Assembly (NCBI GenBank): GCA_963082975.1
Contig: OY720348.1
Location: 22,745,146-22,809,145, forward strand
Source: Labia minor
Taxonomy: Eukaryota > Arthropoda > Insecta > Dermaptera > Spongiphoridae
Reading direction: 5' to 3'
Length of the DNA stretch: 64,000 bases
Positions 1 to 12,115 of this stretch are shown here, one piece after another. How positions within the stretch are numbered: position 1 is the stretch's first letter; every line of letters starts with the position of its first letter. The translations under genes and the position numbers were made by a program. The notes below the pieces were generated by a model, which had not been told where the DNA came from, searched no databases, and was given only the letters and a program-made list of their open reading frames with translations.

Positions 1-1130
1 ATCGATGTTATTAATATTTTTAATATACATAAATCATTTATCAAATTAATCAAATGCGATGATAGTTGATATATTTACTTTGAAACCTTACTATTATGTA
101 TAAAAATAAATTTATTATATAATGATAGCATATATTAATTATGAAAAAATAATAATTATTATTTTCAGATTAAATTGATTATTATTTTATTCTTATGTCA
201 TTTATAATTAAGCTTTCTATTTGAAATTTTAACTATTTTAACAATTTTTTTTTATTTTTTTATTAAAAATAAATATAATTAAAAAAAAAACTTGTTAATT
301 AATATTTATTGATTACTTTAGAATTATTTATCTAAATTATATATATTTAATTTACCTTAAAACATTTTTATGAGTTAAAATTATCTTCATATCTACTTTC
401 CTTCTATAAAATTTAATAGAAATTTATGGAGAAGTTAAAATTATAGAACTTTTTTTGGGATGGACAGTGGATGGATGAGTGGAGGAAGAGGAGGAAGGTG
501 GAATAGACGGATGGCCGAGCACGTTTTTAGTTTAGTTTCACTTTGCAATCGAATTCTATCGAAAATTTATTTTCACGTATACCTCGTAATTATTATTAGG
601 TTGTTTTGTTGTTACTGTGTGGTATATTTTTTCAACATTTTATTTCGTTTCAAGACATATATATTTAAAATATTTGACTTTTTAATTTTAAAAAATGACA
701 CACCTATACTCTCTCTATCATTCTAGCCAAAAATTCATCTCTAAACTGATATAAAAAAATGAATATTTTTTTTCAACATACGATAATGTTTGTATGTCCG
801 TCTGAGTGTTATTTTATTTTTAAGCTATTTCTCGTTGAATATTTTTTTTTCACTCAGCTAGAGAAAAAATTGAAATTTAATTTTAGGTAAAATAGTTATA
901 TCTAAAATTGTTTAATTTCTATATTTTCAAATTATACTTAGGTAAATTATCAAAAAGTTCAAGTAACTCATAATTTTCGTTACTTTTTTCATATCAAATA
1001 CAAATAAAATTTGATAATATTTAGCTTTAATTAACAATTATATATATAAAAGCCATAATCAATCACTCATTCATTCACTCACTGTTTGCGTTTGTTGAAA
1101 GTTTTGCCCGACGGACCTTCGAAGGGCATT
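1..1130. other. AT-rich sequence, no gene seen
   Basis: No coding exon, RNA gene or clear repeat boundary is visible. The short open frame at 460-726 starts in a G-rich stretch and then becomes low-complexity; it matches no family I know and is probably chance. Confidence 0.5.
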
Positions 1131-1138
1131 GTCTACAA

Positions 1139-1378
1139 CAGTGGTGCGCAACCTAACTTCATTTGCGACCCCCATTATTTATTGGAAAAATTTGTCGCGA
1201 CCCCTAAGTAGATAGTAGAGGTTTTTAATCGTCAACGTAGTTAAATTGAAACTATTTGTGAAATTTCCTTATATTATAAGTTTTTTTATTGATATATCAA
1301 GTTCTTTAAATTTGGTGACCCTGTAAATTTTTCTCGCGATTCCACTAGGGGTCGCGACCCACGGGTTGCGCACCACTG
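1139..1378. mobile_element. Small non-autonomous hAT-like element (MITE)
   Basis: The 240-bp unit begins CAGTGGTGCGCAACC and ends GGTTGCGCACCACTG, a near-perfect terminal inverted repeat of the hAT type. It is flanked by GTCTACAA (1131-1138) and GTCTACAT (1379-1386), an 8-bp target duplication with one mismatch. It has no transposase, so it must have been mobilised in trans. Confidence 0.85.
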
Positions 1379-1386
1379 GTCTACAT

Positions 1387-2744
1387 CATATGTTGTTAAA
1401 TGTTTTTCTACCTATCTAAATTTACCCCTAGACACTCTCTCCACAGTCTCTACACATATATATATATATATATATAATATGGATATATTTCAACTTTTAA
1501 TCCAATTTCTTCTTGGTGTTTGGATTTGTTGATAAATTAGCTCTTATTAATATATTTATAGATAATTACTATTTTTTAATATTATGTTCTCTATTAATAT
1601 AAACTATTAAGTAATTAGTAAATATTATAAAATAAATAATTTTGTTCATCTCCTTTACGAATGAATGGTTTATTTCTTCTGGTAAACTTAAAAACTTCCC
1701 TCTCTGATATCAAGATTTAGCTTTGAGATATCTTCCTAAGTACCAATTGAACCATTATATATATAAAATCCATAATCACTCACTCATTGTGTTTATTCTA
1801 AAGGATACGTTTACATAAAAAATGCAATAACTGCTAATTTGATTTTTATTTATTTAAAAAAAAAATTATTAAAAACTAGATTTTATATCTTTTCTTATTT
1901 AATAGTGTTTGAAAAAATATTTTTTGAAAATAATATTTTAAAGAGTCTGTAAAGAATAATTAATAAACCATTAATTTTAATTTTTCTAAGTATATTAATT
2001 CTATTTAATTGAAATAAAATAATTGGATTATATATTTGCCCACTTTCATACGAATATTACAATGGAAAGCCCTATCTAATTCAAAAAAAGACGCTTGAAT
2101 AGAGAAAAAACTCACATTTAAACCCACAAAAAGGATATTCAAAAAAATACACCCAACCCTATGCCATGGATTCCAGACAGGCAACAGTCGATAGATTAGA
2201 GCAACCAACAAATATCCATCTTAAACATAAACTTATCAACAAAATAAATACTAATAAATGATCATTGATATATGAAAAAAATTGTTTTCAAAGAACTATT
2301 TAATTAATTGCTGCACTCGATAAAATAATTTTAAACTGAAATTGCAAACACCGTTTGCAACGGGTTCGTCTAGTAATAAATTAGTAATCAACTAACATCA
2401 AAAAGCAATATAGTAAATTAAAAAAAAATATTTTACATAATTCATTCAGAAAAACGGATAAACAAATGTTGATATATATGAAAAAGATTGAATAGAGTGA
2501 AATTAGGAATAATTAAAAATATATATTTTAAAATCACTTCAAAAAACATAATCAATCAATTAAATTAATTAAATAATAAATTTTTTGAAATCAAAATATT
2601 TAACTCAATTTATACATTTATGTTAATGAAATTGTAAATAAAGAAAAAACAATACTAAACTAACATGACATTTTGTAAATTATGAAAGTTATCAATATAT
2701 TTTTTTCAAATATAATTTTCTAAAATAAACTCTTAATGCTACCC
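1387..2744. other. AT-rich intergenic sequence, nothing recognised
   Basis: I see only short poly-A/T runs and a (TA)n tract near 1457-1476. No open frame looks coding. Confidence 0.5.
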
Positions 2745-2862
2745 ACAGACCATCCGTTAACAGACCTGGACACGCAATGTATTTTTCTGAAACGGCGTTT
2801 TGCGCTATCTGTAGTCTCTAAACCTTAAATTTTTTTTAAAAAAAAGTGGTGGGGGCCTGTGA

Positions 2863-2995
2863 CACGTTTTTTAAATTTATTTATATTTAGAAGAAATATT
2901 GAGAATTAAAAATTGTAGAATTTTGGCACGTTTTTTAAATTTATTTTTATTTAGAAGGAATATTTCGAAGTAAAAATTGTGGAATTTTCAGTTAA
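2863..2995. repeat. Two-copy tandem duplication, about 65 bp unit
   Basis: The block CACGTTTTTTAAATTTATTT, followed by a TTTAGAAG-type segment and AAAAATTGTRGAATTTT, appears twice in a row. The copies differ by a few substitutions. Confidence 0.7.
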
Positions 2996-3121
2996 GTGAA
3001 AAATCATTTATTTACAGATAAAACTGACATTTCAGCAATCAATTATGCTTATCTCAGATTATTGCCAAAATGTTGGTTTTATATCCAAATAAATGATTTT
3101 TCACTGAACTGAAAATTCTAC
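2972..3121. repeat. Fold-back (inverted repeat) element
   Basis: The left arm GAATTTTCAGTTAAGTGAAA (continuing as AATCATTTATTT) is the inverse complement of the right arm ending at about 3118. The arms are roughly 45-50 bp and enclose about 50 bp. It looks like a small MITE, but I could not define a target duplication. Confidence 0.6.
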
Positions 3122-4148
3122 ATATTTTTATGTAATTTACATATCTACAAGAAACGAATAATGTTTTATGTAATATACAATATTTATTTGAAAATAAATT
3201 AAAATTACAAAATACTATTTACAAATTATGTTATGAGTAAACACTAATAAACACATCTTTTTCACATATATGTTTGTTACACATTGTATTTAATTTTTTA
3301 CTCTGCTTTGTAAATTTTACACTCATTTTTGATGAGATGGGAATAAATAAATATTTAGATATGAAAACAACCAATGACTCAATGTGAGGTTTAGTGGAAA
3401 CAGGGAAAAAACATAACGAATGGAATGGGTAGCAATACCAAACCATCAACTTTACAATTCATCAATGGAAACAAAACAGCTATTTTAAATAATACTGCAA
3501 AATGTAGCACTGGGTCGAATTGTGAAGATGATGGAAACCAAATTCTCCTCTCCTACAACCATCTGTGTTTTGAAGAACAAGCAATAAATTTAACTTTATA
3601 GACAATAATATACGTTTTTATATATTAATTTAAATATATGTACATATATAATATAAATAACTTTATAGTAAATAATAAAATAATTTTTATAATATTAAAA
3701 TTTTACTTACAACCATGTTTGTTGAGTTTTATATTAAAATAATCCCAGGATTCGGATCACAGACCATCCGTTATCAGAATTATCAACACAATGTTAATTT
3801 TTGAAGCCTTGTTTTAGGGAAATTGGGCCGTTTCAGGGGTGGGTTTTCCCATACATTTTTATACCAAGAATTTGTAGGCGCATACAATATTTTGGTTATT
3901 CCCATTCAAGTTGCCACGCATTTTTAAACCAACACATGCATCTCTTGGGCATCTGCAGCGCCGTCTGTAATCTCTGAACTGCAAAAGTGTGTTTCAAGAG
4001 GCTTCATCTCCGTGTCCGAGTGTTGATGCTACCCATCAAATTTTGGAGATTCTATCATACAGTATCAAGTTTTTATTATTATATAACAAAATAATTAAAC
4101 TAGTATATATTGCTTATTAAAATTAAAATTTATTCTTATATTTCAACC

Positions 4149-4499
4149 CAGGGCCACCCTAACCACAGGGCTAATTGGGCTATAGTCCTAGGGCGCAAGC
4201 CTTCTGGGGGCGACATTTTTTATATAGCTTGTTGTTTTATTAATTTTGCATAAAATTTATGTTTTAAAGAATTATATAGATTTTCAGAATTCATAATTAA
4301 TAATACTTATGTTTCTTGATTTAATTCCTTTTATGTTTTAGTTTATTGTATTTGTCTAATTATAATAAATTGACAATTTCTACTTCGGACACTTTTGTAT
4401 ACCCATCTCGTTCCTACTAACCATTCTGTGTAATTTCTTATGAAAAGGGGCGCAAAATTTTAGGAGCCCACGGGCGCCGAAAATCTTAAGACGGCCCTG
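4149..4499. mobile_element. Small hAT-like element with perfect 8-bp target duplication
   Basis: The 351-bp unit begins CAGGGCCACCCTAA and ends AAGACGGCCCTG. It is flanked on both sides by TTTCAACC (4141-4148 and 4500-4507). This is the hAT signature. It contains no open frame of note. Confidence 0.88.
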
Positions 4500-4507
4500 T
4501 TTCAACC

Positions 4508-5850
4508 ACTAAAATTATTAATAATAAAATCTTTTGTTGAGTTAGTTTAAACTTTGAATATATTAAATAATTCATATTAAATCATAGATTCATTATATAA
4601 GTCAAAATAAATAATTTTTTAAAAGATAATTTAGATATTTATAGGAAATGATTAACATATTTGGTTTAAATGATCATAATAATAAAAATAAAAAAAAAAA
4701 CTTAATCATTTTTTAAAGGATTTTTAATTAAATGGATTATTAAAATGTAAAAAAATTGTTGTTAATTTTTTCGTTAAAGAAATGTTTAACACATATCTAA
4801 ATCAATTTACACAGGAAATTAAAATATTAAATTTTCATAAGTATATCTACAATATTGGATAAAAATTAAAATTCTTATTTACTTTTCATATATCAATTGA
4901 AATATTTTTTTATTTATTGTACTATATATAAGCTATAAATATTATAAATCTTATATATTTTATATTTCATCGATTCCAAGGAGTATTCTCGCCATTTATT
5001 TGTTCAGCTTTTGAAAGGGGTTAGAAAATTGAACAAATAGCTATTTGATTGAGTTTTTTTACTGGAGCTACAATGAATTGAATTTATATATATATATATA
5101 TAAATTATTTATTTATATTTATTTATATGATAAAATATTACAATTACTTCCATTGATATCAAGATGCTCTCTCATTTTACTATCTCTTGTATTTGTCGTT
5201 AAAAAATTAAAAAAAAAAAAAATAATAAGAAAAATGTTCAAAATGAATGTATTATCAATATTGACTCGATAAACTTTACAAAAGTTGTTTTCTTTCTCTT
5301 ATTTATTTACCTATATACATTTATTCAAAAGGATTTTTTTTTTTCTTAAATTTTTAATTATATTATTCTAAAAGTTTCCCTCTTTTCATATTTAAATTAA
5401 GTTTAGTTTAGAGAAGTGGAAATGAAGGGAGGCATAGAAAATGAGGAAGAGAGATTGGTTAGGTGGTAAAGGGGGTGAGAGGGAGGAAAAGGAGATGTGG
5501 ATGAAATTTTTTTCAAATGTTTGTTCAACTTCTTAGCTACATTGGAAAGAATAGATTCTAACATGACTAATTATAAATTTCTATAGATATATATTAAATG
5601 AATTAAAATTTTGTTAAAAACATATTTTAGTTAACAATAAATAAAAAAAATATAAAAATATGATTTAACTTCAATATAGACTAAAACGTACCATATAATG
5701 AGAAATTGAATGCATAATTGTGTCAAATAAACATCCAAAATAAAAAATTATAAATTCAAATTGTTTGTACAAAGTATAAATAAATTTATACCTTTTTTGT
5801 AAAGAAAAAATTAGGAACTTAATGGTTTCTTGTGAGTCTCTTCTTATAAT
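4508..5850. other. AT-rich intergenic sequence, nothing recognised
   Basis: The stretch is AT-rich, with a GA-rich patch near 5415-5505. The open frame at 5045-5272 is made of low-complexity TA codons and is not believable as a gene. Confidence 0.5.
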
Positions 5851-5859
5851 GTTCACAAT

Positions 5860-6258
5860 CAGTGGCGGATTAAGTTAATTGGGGGCCCCGGGCGGTAAAA
5901 TTGAAATGGGCCCTCTGTTATTTACAATGATAAATGAAATACAAATTTTGTTTATATTATAATTTAGGCTGTTTTATACTTACATATATAGTACTTATGT
6001 AAAAAATACATAATTTTTACTGTGGCCGCCGAGACCCAAAATTGATTATTTTTTCTTAAGTTAGTCGGGGTTCAAACACGACCGAATAAAGATCTGTATT
6101 AAGAATAACTTGTTTTATTTAAACTCCGATTATCCATAAACTCAACAGTTTTTTTCAATTTTTTTTAAGGAAATTTTTTAATTTAGGTTTCGGTGGGCCC
6201 CTCGAGCTGGTGGGCCCCGGGCGGCCGCCCGGTCCACCCGGCGTTTAATCCGCCCCTG
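5860..6258. mobile_element. Small hAT-like element
   Basis: The 399-bp unit has termini CAGTGGCGGATTAA and TTTAATCCGCCCCTG. It is flanked by TTCACAAT (5852-5859) and TTAACAAT (6259-6266), so 7 of 8 bases of the duplication agree. The GC-rich subterminal zones (GGGGGCCCCGGGCGG and its counterpart near 6213-6229) stand out from the AT-rich host DNA. Confidence 0.85.
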
Positions 6259-6314
6259 TTAACAATTGCTTATGGTTTGACACTTACTCCTGTACGACCT
6301 GCCAATATGTTTTT

Positions 6315-6905
6315 ACTAATTCGTCAGGGATAGTATTGCGATCACGAAAATTTTCGATGTCGAGATTTTGATGTTTTTATAGGTTTTGAAGGTCCCTGAG
6401 TCATTTTCACTAAGGTTAAGAAAAATGTCTGTGTGTGTGTGTGAATGTAAACAAGATTACGCGAAAATGGCTTGAAAGAATCATGAAATTTGGTACACGG
6501 GCATTATTCAAAATTCGTAGTTTTCTATTAACTTTTGAGAAATGTAGTTTAACCGGAAGAGGGTCATTACCTACAACGTTTTGATTTTTTTGCCTCTAAA
6601 CTGACCTAAAACTAAAGATATATTTTTGATAGTTTTTCACATGATTAAATATTGTATAAAACTGCTATATATAGAATTTCAGCTTGATTGAATTGCTGAA
6701 AGTAGATGAAATAATTTTTGAACACGTTGACTCTCGCGCCAGCACCTGACGTGGTGCCATCAACAAAAAGCCAAACACGCCCTGGTTTGATAAATATTAT
6801 TTATTAATTTTAATTTATAATTTAATTAATTAAATTTAATTTTAATATAATATATGTTAATTAATTCCATTCAAATTTGTCGATAGTCGTGTGGAGACAC
6901 TCCAG
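6315..6905 (+). mobile_element. Family A element, copy 1 (DINE-1/Helentron-like)
   Basis: This family recurs eight times in the window (see the copy at 55628). The copy starts after an oligo-T at ACTAATTCGTCAGGGATAGT, which is a decayed 5' hairpin. It carries a TGTGTG microsatellite near 6428 and ends with GGAGACACTCCAG. It is non-coding. The name is an inference from structure. Confidence 0.7.
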
Positions 6906-7538
6906 ATTTTTTAACTTAAAAGTCAAATTCATAAATAGGTCAATCACAACTTTCATGGAAACTTAAACAAATATATATATATATATATATATACATGTAT
7001 ATATAAAATTTAAAACCTTTACTGAAGTTAAAATTATTTGGGTCTGATAACTAGCAAATCAAATTTCATTCTCACTTTACAAATAATTCATTATGGGTAA
7101 TTTGATGTTTAACCTCTTGATTCATTTTTTTTTAATCTTCTTAATGAAAAGAAATTAAATTTAACGCAGTAGAAATGTTAGCTAATTATATTAAAATATA
7201 GAATTGAACTAAAGGTGAAATATATTAAAGTGAAATTCTCCCCGATGCATAATTATGGGGTGACTTCTCCATACTTTCTGATTTCTTTTGTCGATTCTTT
7301 TAAAATAAATTCTCGAAAGTATGGATTTCTTACAATTGTCAATTTAACCCTTTTTAGTAGTTTTAATTATACTTATAATTTACTTTTTTACCTACCAATT
7401 GTTTTACCTATATAATTTGAATTTAAACAAGGAGTATCATGATATTATAAAACTCAGTAATAAATGCTTTTGCTGATTGAAAAAATAAAAGAATCATATA
7501 TATATATATATAATATATTATGTAAACTAAAAATAAAA

Positions 7539-7654
7539 TTATTGATATATTTACTTCATGCGCATTTCGATTGTTTTGCCACCATCAGGAAATGAGAAAA
7601 ATAAAATATCTGTTGATTGTGTAAAATCTGAATACAAAGTAAATATATCAATAA
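7539..7654. repeat. Short element with perfect 18-bp inverted ends
   Basis: TTATTGATATATTTACTT at 7539-7556 is the exact inverse complement of 7637-7654. The 80 bp between them are less AT-rich. It may be a tiny MITE; its class is unknown. Confidence 0.55.
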
Positions 7655-7719
7655 ATTTAAAACTCTATCTAATGTTTGATTAAAAATTATTCTTAGTAAG
7701 TTTGTTACCTACTAACTTA

Positions 7720-8161
7720 GGTTGTTCAATAAGTTCGCAGAGAGATAAGATATGGTATTGGAAGACCGTCGATTGACTCAATGAGATTTAATTGTGGCTT
7801 AGACACAGTGAGCAATATTTTGAGTGTTAATTTGGGTTTGAAAAAAATAAGAATAAAAGCGACTTTATCCGTCGATTTATCACATTGAATGAGACTTGGG
7901 TCTACCATCATGATCTTGAATCAAAACAGAAGTCTAAAGAGTGATGTGAACCCAGCTCTTCGGCGCCGTGCAAAAATCAGCCAAGAAGGTGTTAGCATCA
8001 GTTTTTTTTGTTATGCAAAAGGAATTTTGTTTATAGATTACCTCCAAACTGGCAAAACAATCAATTCGAATTATTATTGTAACCTTTTGAATCAATTTTA
8101 CAAATTTTTACAAATCATAATTGGTTTCTAAATTTCTGTTCCGCCAACTTATTGAACAACC
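7720..8161 (+). mobile_element. Decayed mariner element, internally deleted
   Basis: The 442-bp element is bounded by TA and by inverted ends GGTTGTTCAATAAGTTCG and CAACTTATTGAACAACC. The + strand retains mariner-like transposase segments: one reading RFITLNETWVYHHDLESKQK (from about 7874), then, after a frame break, YAKGILFIDYL and INSNYYCNLLNQF. The usual DETW aspartate is changed to asparagine (NETW). The N-terminal DNA-binding part and the C-terminus are missing, so the copy is dead. Confidence 0.82.
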
Positions 8162-8321
8162 TAGTATTATAATTTTATTTTTAGCATAAATAAATTAACA
8201 AAATCTTTCAATAAGTGATTATGGTTAACTTTATTAATTTAATAATATATATATTATATTTATAAATATGTCACACAGACTAAGAACCAGAATTCTAAAA
8301 ATTTCCAAGAGACTTTATATA

Positions 8322-8516
8322 CAGGATGTCTCAAAAAAATGTACTTTGAATGACTATAAAAAGATTATTTATGAACATAAAGACAAGTTTAAAGGCTTGA
8401 ATTTCAAAAAAGAGTTCTAATTAAGAAAAAGTTTGCAAAATATGCACTAACCCTTTGACTGATCTTAAATAATAAATATATAATAAAATAAAATAAACAT
8501 TTTTTGAGACATTCTG
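8322..8516. mobile_element. TA-flanked MITE (Tc1/mariner type)
   Basis: The 195-bp unit has ends CAGGATGTCTCAAAAAAATG and CATTTTTTGAGACATTCTG and lies between TA dinucleotides (8320-8321 and 8517-8518). It has no coding content. Confidence 0.75.
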
Positions 8517-8629
8517 TACCTATATATATATATATATATATATATGTTTACAAGTATGTATACCTACAAACAATTTTGATACTGCTGCAAAAATATATAT
8601 TAATAAAACCTCGAAGATTAGCGACTTAA

Positions 8630-8872
8630 CATACTATGAACGGGGCGGGTATTTGTACCCGTTGCGGGGACTGCCACTTATAAGCAGGGCGGGTATTTAT
8701 ACCCGTTGCCACTTATATGAGGGATATATATTAGTTATCGTTTAAAAAATAAGTAATTTTAAGTGACACAAGGGAAAATATATATTATCACACTATGAGC
8801 GGCTAGCGTCCGCCCCGCTTATAAGTGGCAGTCCCCGCAACGGGTACAAATACCCGCCCCGCTCATAGTGTG
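8630..8872. mobile_element. TTAA-flanked element with about 65-bp GC-rich inverted repeats
   Basis: The left arm from 8630 (CATACTATGAACGGGGCGGG) continues through a GTATTTGTACCCGTTGC motif to about 8692. It is repeated inverted from about 8810 to 8872. Both sides carry TTAA (8626-8629 and 8873-8876), the target preference of piggyBac-type elements. The interior holds a second, shorter copy of the arm motif on each side. There is no transposase. Assignment to piggyBac is inference from TTAA only. Confidence 0.75.
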
Positions 8873-8876
8873 TTAA

Positions 8877-9560
8877 CAGTTCTTCTAATTTCAATGTTTA
8901 TGACATTAATTATTTGTTAATAAATTATTAATCAACTTTAATTGTTTTAATATTAGAATAATATAGAAGAACAAAAAAAAAAACTAAATAAATAATAAGG
9001 AATGGGAAAGACATTTGAAAAATGTTGAGAGATTTTTCCACTTGTCATATTTCTTCTATATCATCCAAGTTATAAGTGAGAATTTATTTGATTTCCTTCA
9101 AATAAAACTCCCCCAGAGAGATTTCTACATTTCAAGTTATTAAGAGTTAAAATCCATTCCAAAGCTTAATATTAAAAATATTCACATTCATATTTGAAAA
9201 TGTTTCAAAAAAGATACAATATTGAATTTATCAAAGTAAAAATTACCTTCAATCTGTTTTTTTTTTCTTTGCTTCTTAAACCGGATTAAAGATTTTTATG
9301 ATCAAACAGATTTGATTAAAAAATTAAAACGAATTCCCACTTAAATTTTAATTATTATTAATCAGTGAATATATATGGCTGCACTTACATTGAATCCGTT
9401 TGTCCATTGGCATTGTTATATGAAAACTATTGAATGATTGAAGAATATTTGAATTAAATTTTTAATCTAGGATTTATTTTTTATTATACTAAAAAGAAAA
9501 TTATTTTTATTATTATTAACCAAATGTCATTAGATTAAATCTTATAATTGAATCATTTTT
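8877..9560. other. AT-rich sequence, nothing recognised
   Basis: No gene, RNA or bounded repeat is visible. Confidence 0.5.
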
Positions 9561-9562
9561 TT

Positions 9563-10103
9563 ATTATCTCGCCAGAGATAGTAATGCGATCACGAAAATT
9601 TTCGATGGCGAGATTTTGATGTTTTTATATGTTTCGAAGATCCTTGAATCATTTTCACTAAGTTTCAGAAAAATGTCTGTCTGTGTGTGTCTGTATGTGT
9701 GTATGTGTGTATGAAATATGGTACACTGGCGTTATTCAAAATTCGTAGTTTTCTAACAACTTTTGAGAAATGTAGCTCAACCGAAAGAGGGTCATTACCT
9801 ACAACGTTTTGATTTTTTTCCTCTAAAGTGACCGTAAAAATAAAGATATATGTTTGATAATTTTTCACATGATTAAAAATTGTATAAAACTGCTATATAT
9901 AGAATTTCAGCTTGATTGAATGGCTGAAAGTACCAGAATTAATTTTTTAACAATGCAAATCACGCGCCAGCACGTGACGTGGTGCCATCAACAAAGACCC
10001 AAACACGCGCTGGTTTAATAAATTTTATTTAATTTAATTTAAATATAATATATGTTATTTAATCCAATTCAACTTGCGAGATAGTCGAATAGAGACACTC
10101 CAG
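9563..10103 (+). mobile_element. Family A element, copy 2
   Basis: It starts after oligo-T with ATTATCTCGCCAGAGATAGT, which folds on itself. It has a TCTGTGTGTGTC microsatellite at about 9675-9710. The 3' part carries GCGAGATAGT, the inverse complement of the 5' start, and then AGAGACACTCCAG. Confidence 0.75.
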
Positions 10104-10194
10104 CCATATTACTTTTAATTCTTATGTATTTTTAATTAATATTTAATATTTTAATAGACTCAAAATTTTCTAATATCGGAAATTTTTATTTTTT

Positions 10195-10480
10195 TTTATA
10201 ATGTAAAATTGAAAAAAAAACATAAATAGATATAAAGGTCTTTTTGAATGACATGTATGTGTTGATTCTACACATTGAACATTAAACTGTAAAATTGTGT
10301 TTTTATTTGGCTTTATGTGATTATATAAATAATTAAAATATTAAGGGCAAACAATATTTTATTTTCAAATCGACGAATAGTTTTTAGAAACATTAAATAT
10401 GAATCAATTTTTTTCAGTTATTATTTATTATTATTCATTATTTTAAATAAAAAAAAGAAAACTGTCAATTTAATTAATGT
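10195..10480. repeat. Left arm of a 285-bp inverted repeat (partner 15588-15872)
   Basis: The segment is a near-identical inverse complement of 15588-15872; shared motifs include TCGACGAATAGTTTTTAG and AAAGGTCTTTTTGAATGACA. The arms are 5.1 kb apart. It could be one repeat family inserted twice in opposite orientation, or an old inverted duplication. Confidence 0.8.
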
Positions 10481-10507
10481 TATTTTTTTAACACTGCAAA
10501 TATTTTA

Positions 10508-11382
10508 CGAGGTCTGTTAAAAAGAAAAGGTGAATTTTGAATAGTCGCGGGCAGTGTCCATTCGATTATAGACATTTTTTTTTTTTGTATATTTCTCATA
10601 TGTTGACATTCAGCCATATTGAATTAGTAGTTTGTTTTTTACAACTGAAAAAGTTAGTCACGTTGTTGTGTGTTCTTCGAGTTTTTAAAAAAAATGGATC
10701 AAAGAATCTGTATTAAAATGTGCGTTAAAAACGGAATAAAGTGCTCCAACACACTTACAATGTTGACTGTGACATTCGGCGAGTCTATTTTATCTCAAAA
10801 AAATGTTTATAACTATTACAAGCGCTTTACAGAAGCAGGCCAAGTTCGATCAAATGTGAAGGTTTTGCTCACTGTTTTCTTCGATTACAATGGCGTGGTG
10901 CATCATGAGTTCTTGCTAACAGGTTGTTTTGTTAATAAGGAATACTACAAGGAAGTTATGCAACGTTTACGTGAAGCGATTCGGTTCAAACGATTGGAAT
11001 TGAGGAAATACATCACGGTACTGCACCAGCTCACACATCTGTGCTTGCTCGCCATTTTTTGACCAAAAACAACATCTTAATCATGCCTCAACCACCATAT
11101 TCACCAGATTTGTTTCCATGCGACTTTTTCCTATTCCCAAAACTGAAGAGATCAATGAAAGGAAAGCGTTTTGCCACAATGGATGAGATAAAGTCGGAAT
11201 CGAAGAACGAGTTGATGGCCATACCGAAAACCTCATTTAAGAAGTGGTTCGATGATTGGAAGAAGCGCTGGCATAAGTGCATTATATCTGAGGGGAATTA
11301 CTTCGAAGGGGACAAAATGGATATTGATGAATAAATACATTTCGTAATAATTAAAAATTCACCTTTTCTTTTGAACAGAGAG
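10508..11382 (+). mobile_element. Mariner-type transposon copy 1, internally deleted, transposase broken
   Basis: The inverted ends are CGAGGTCTGTTAAAAAGAAA and TTTTCTTTTGAACAGAGAG, between TA dinucleotides (10506-10507, 11383-11384). The transposase starts at about ATG 10694 (MDQRICIKMCVKNG) with the N-terminal helix-turn-helix region. The protein then jumps directly to RSNVKVLLTVFFDYNG, so roughly the middle third, including the first catalytic aspartate, is deleted. After a second deletion it resumes as APAHTSVLARHFL and continues to the normal C-terminus KMDIDE at 11334. The conserved HDN of the second catalytic aspartate reads HGT. The third, in SPDLFPCDFF, is intact. The length (875 bp against about 1.3 kb for intact mariners), the deletions and the lost aspartates show it cannot transpose by itself. 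Confidence 0.92.
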
Positions 11383-11799
11383 TATCTAGTATAATATATA
11401 TAATATATTATTAAATATTTATTCGATGTCTTCTATATCGGTTCGACAATGAATACAAACATATTAATATTAATTCCAGTATTTCATACACAAAATTATT
11501 CAAATATATAAATTTTTATAATTACCATATTTCTAATAATTAAATATAATATAAATTATTTAATTAGACCATAGTTACTGAATATTTGAATTAAGATTTT
11601 ATCTTTAATTATCATTTTAAATCAATATCTATTAAAGATTGAAATTGTTTTTAAATAAATCTAATTTTATATAATCTGAAGACAATTTTCAAGATCAGAA
11701 AGACATTTTTATATCTGAAATAAAATTTATATATATAATAATATAATATTTATTAATTGATATACTATTTAAAGTTTCTTCAATTAAAAGTTCATTGTT

Positions 11800-12115
11800 A
11801 CATGAGTAGCGGGTGTACCCTCTCTATGATCCAGATAGAGATAGGTCCACTTCAGGGAAGCAACCCTGCTCACGCAAGCCATGACTTTTCCTCGCCTTCT
11901 ATTGAGGAAGTCGTGTCCTAAACCCTAAAAAATTCTATCTATTTAACAGAAAATCCTTTACAAATACTCCACCCACTCGCCAATTAGCCAATGTGGGGTT
12001 TCATGGCTAACAACCCTCTAATCGATGAATGGCCAATCCTAAAACAAAAGGATAAAAAAGGTGGAATCAGTTAGGAGAGGGCTACGTCCCAGAATGGATG
12101 AGAAAATAGGCTTAA
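11800..12115. repeat. Short interspersed repeat related to 45427-45610 and 47009-47175
   Basis: It shares an order of motifs with those two copies: a GGGTAGCG/AGTAGCGGGT-like start, CACG...AGC.CATGA, a pyrimidine patch, GAGGAA(T/G)CRTGTCCT and a CCTAAACC or CCTTTACC end. It has no open frame. It could be a SINE, but I could not confirm an RNA polymerase III promoter. Confidence 0.45.

Noticed and set aside
460..726. 88-codon open frame near the left end
   Set aside because: Its start lies in a GA-rich stretch and the rest is hydrophobic low-complexity; no domain, no splice context.
5045..5272. 75-codon open frame rich in Tyr and Ile
   Set aside because: It reads a TA microsatellite and poly-A runs.
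8630..8872. CRISPR-like repeat because of repeated GGCGGGTATTTGTACCCG
   Set aside because: There are only inverted, not regularly spaced direct, copies, and the DNA is eukaryotic.
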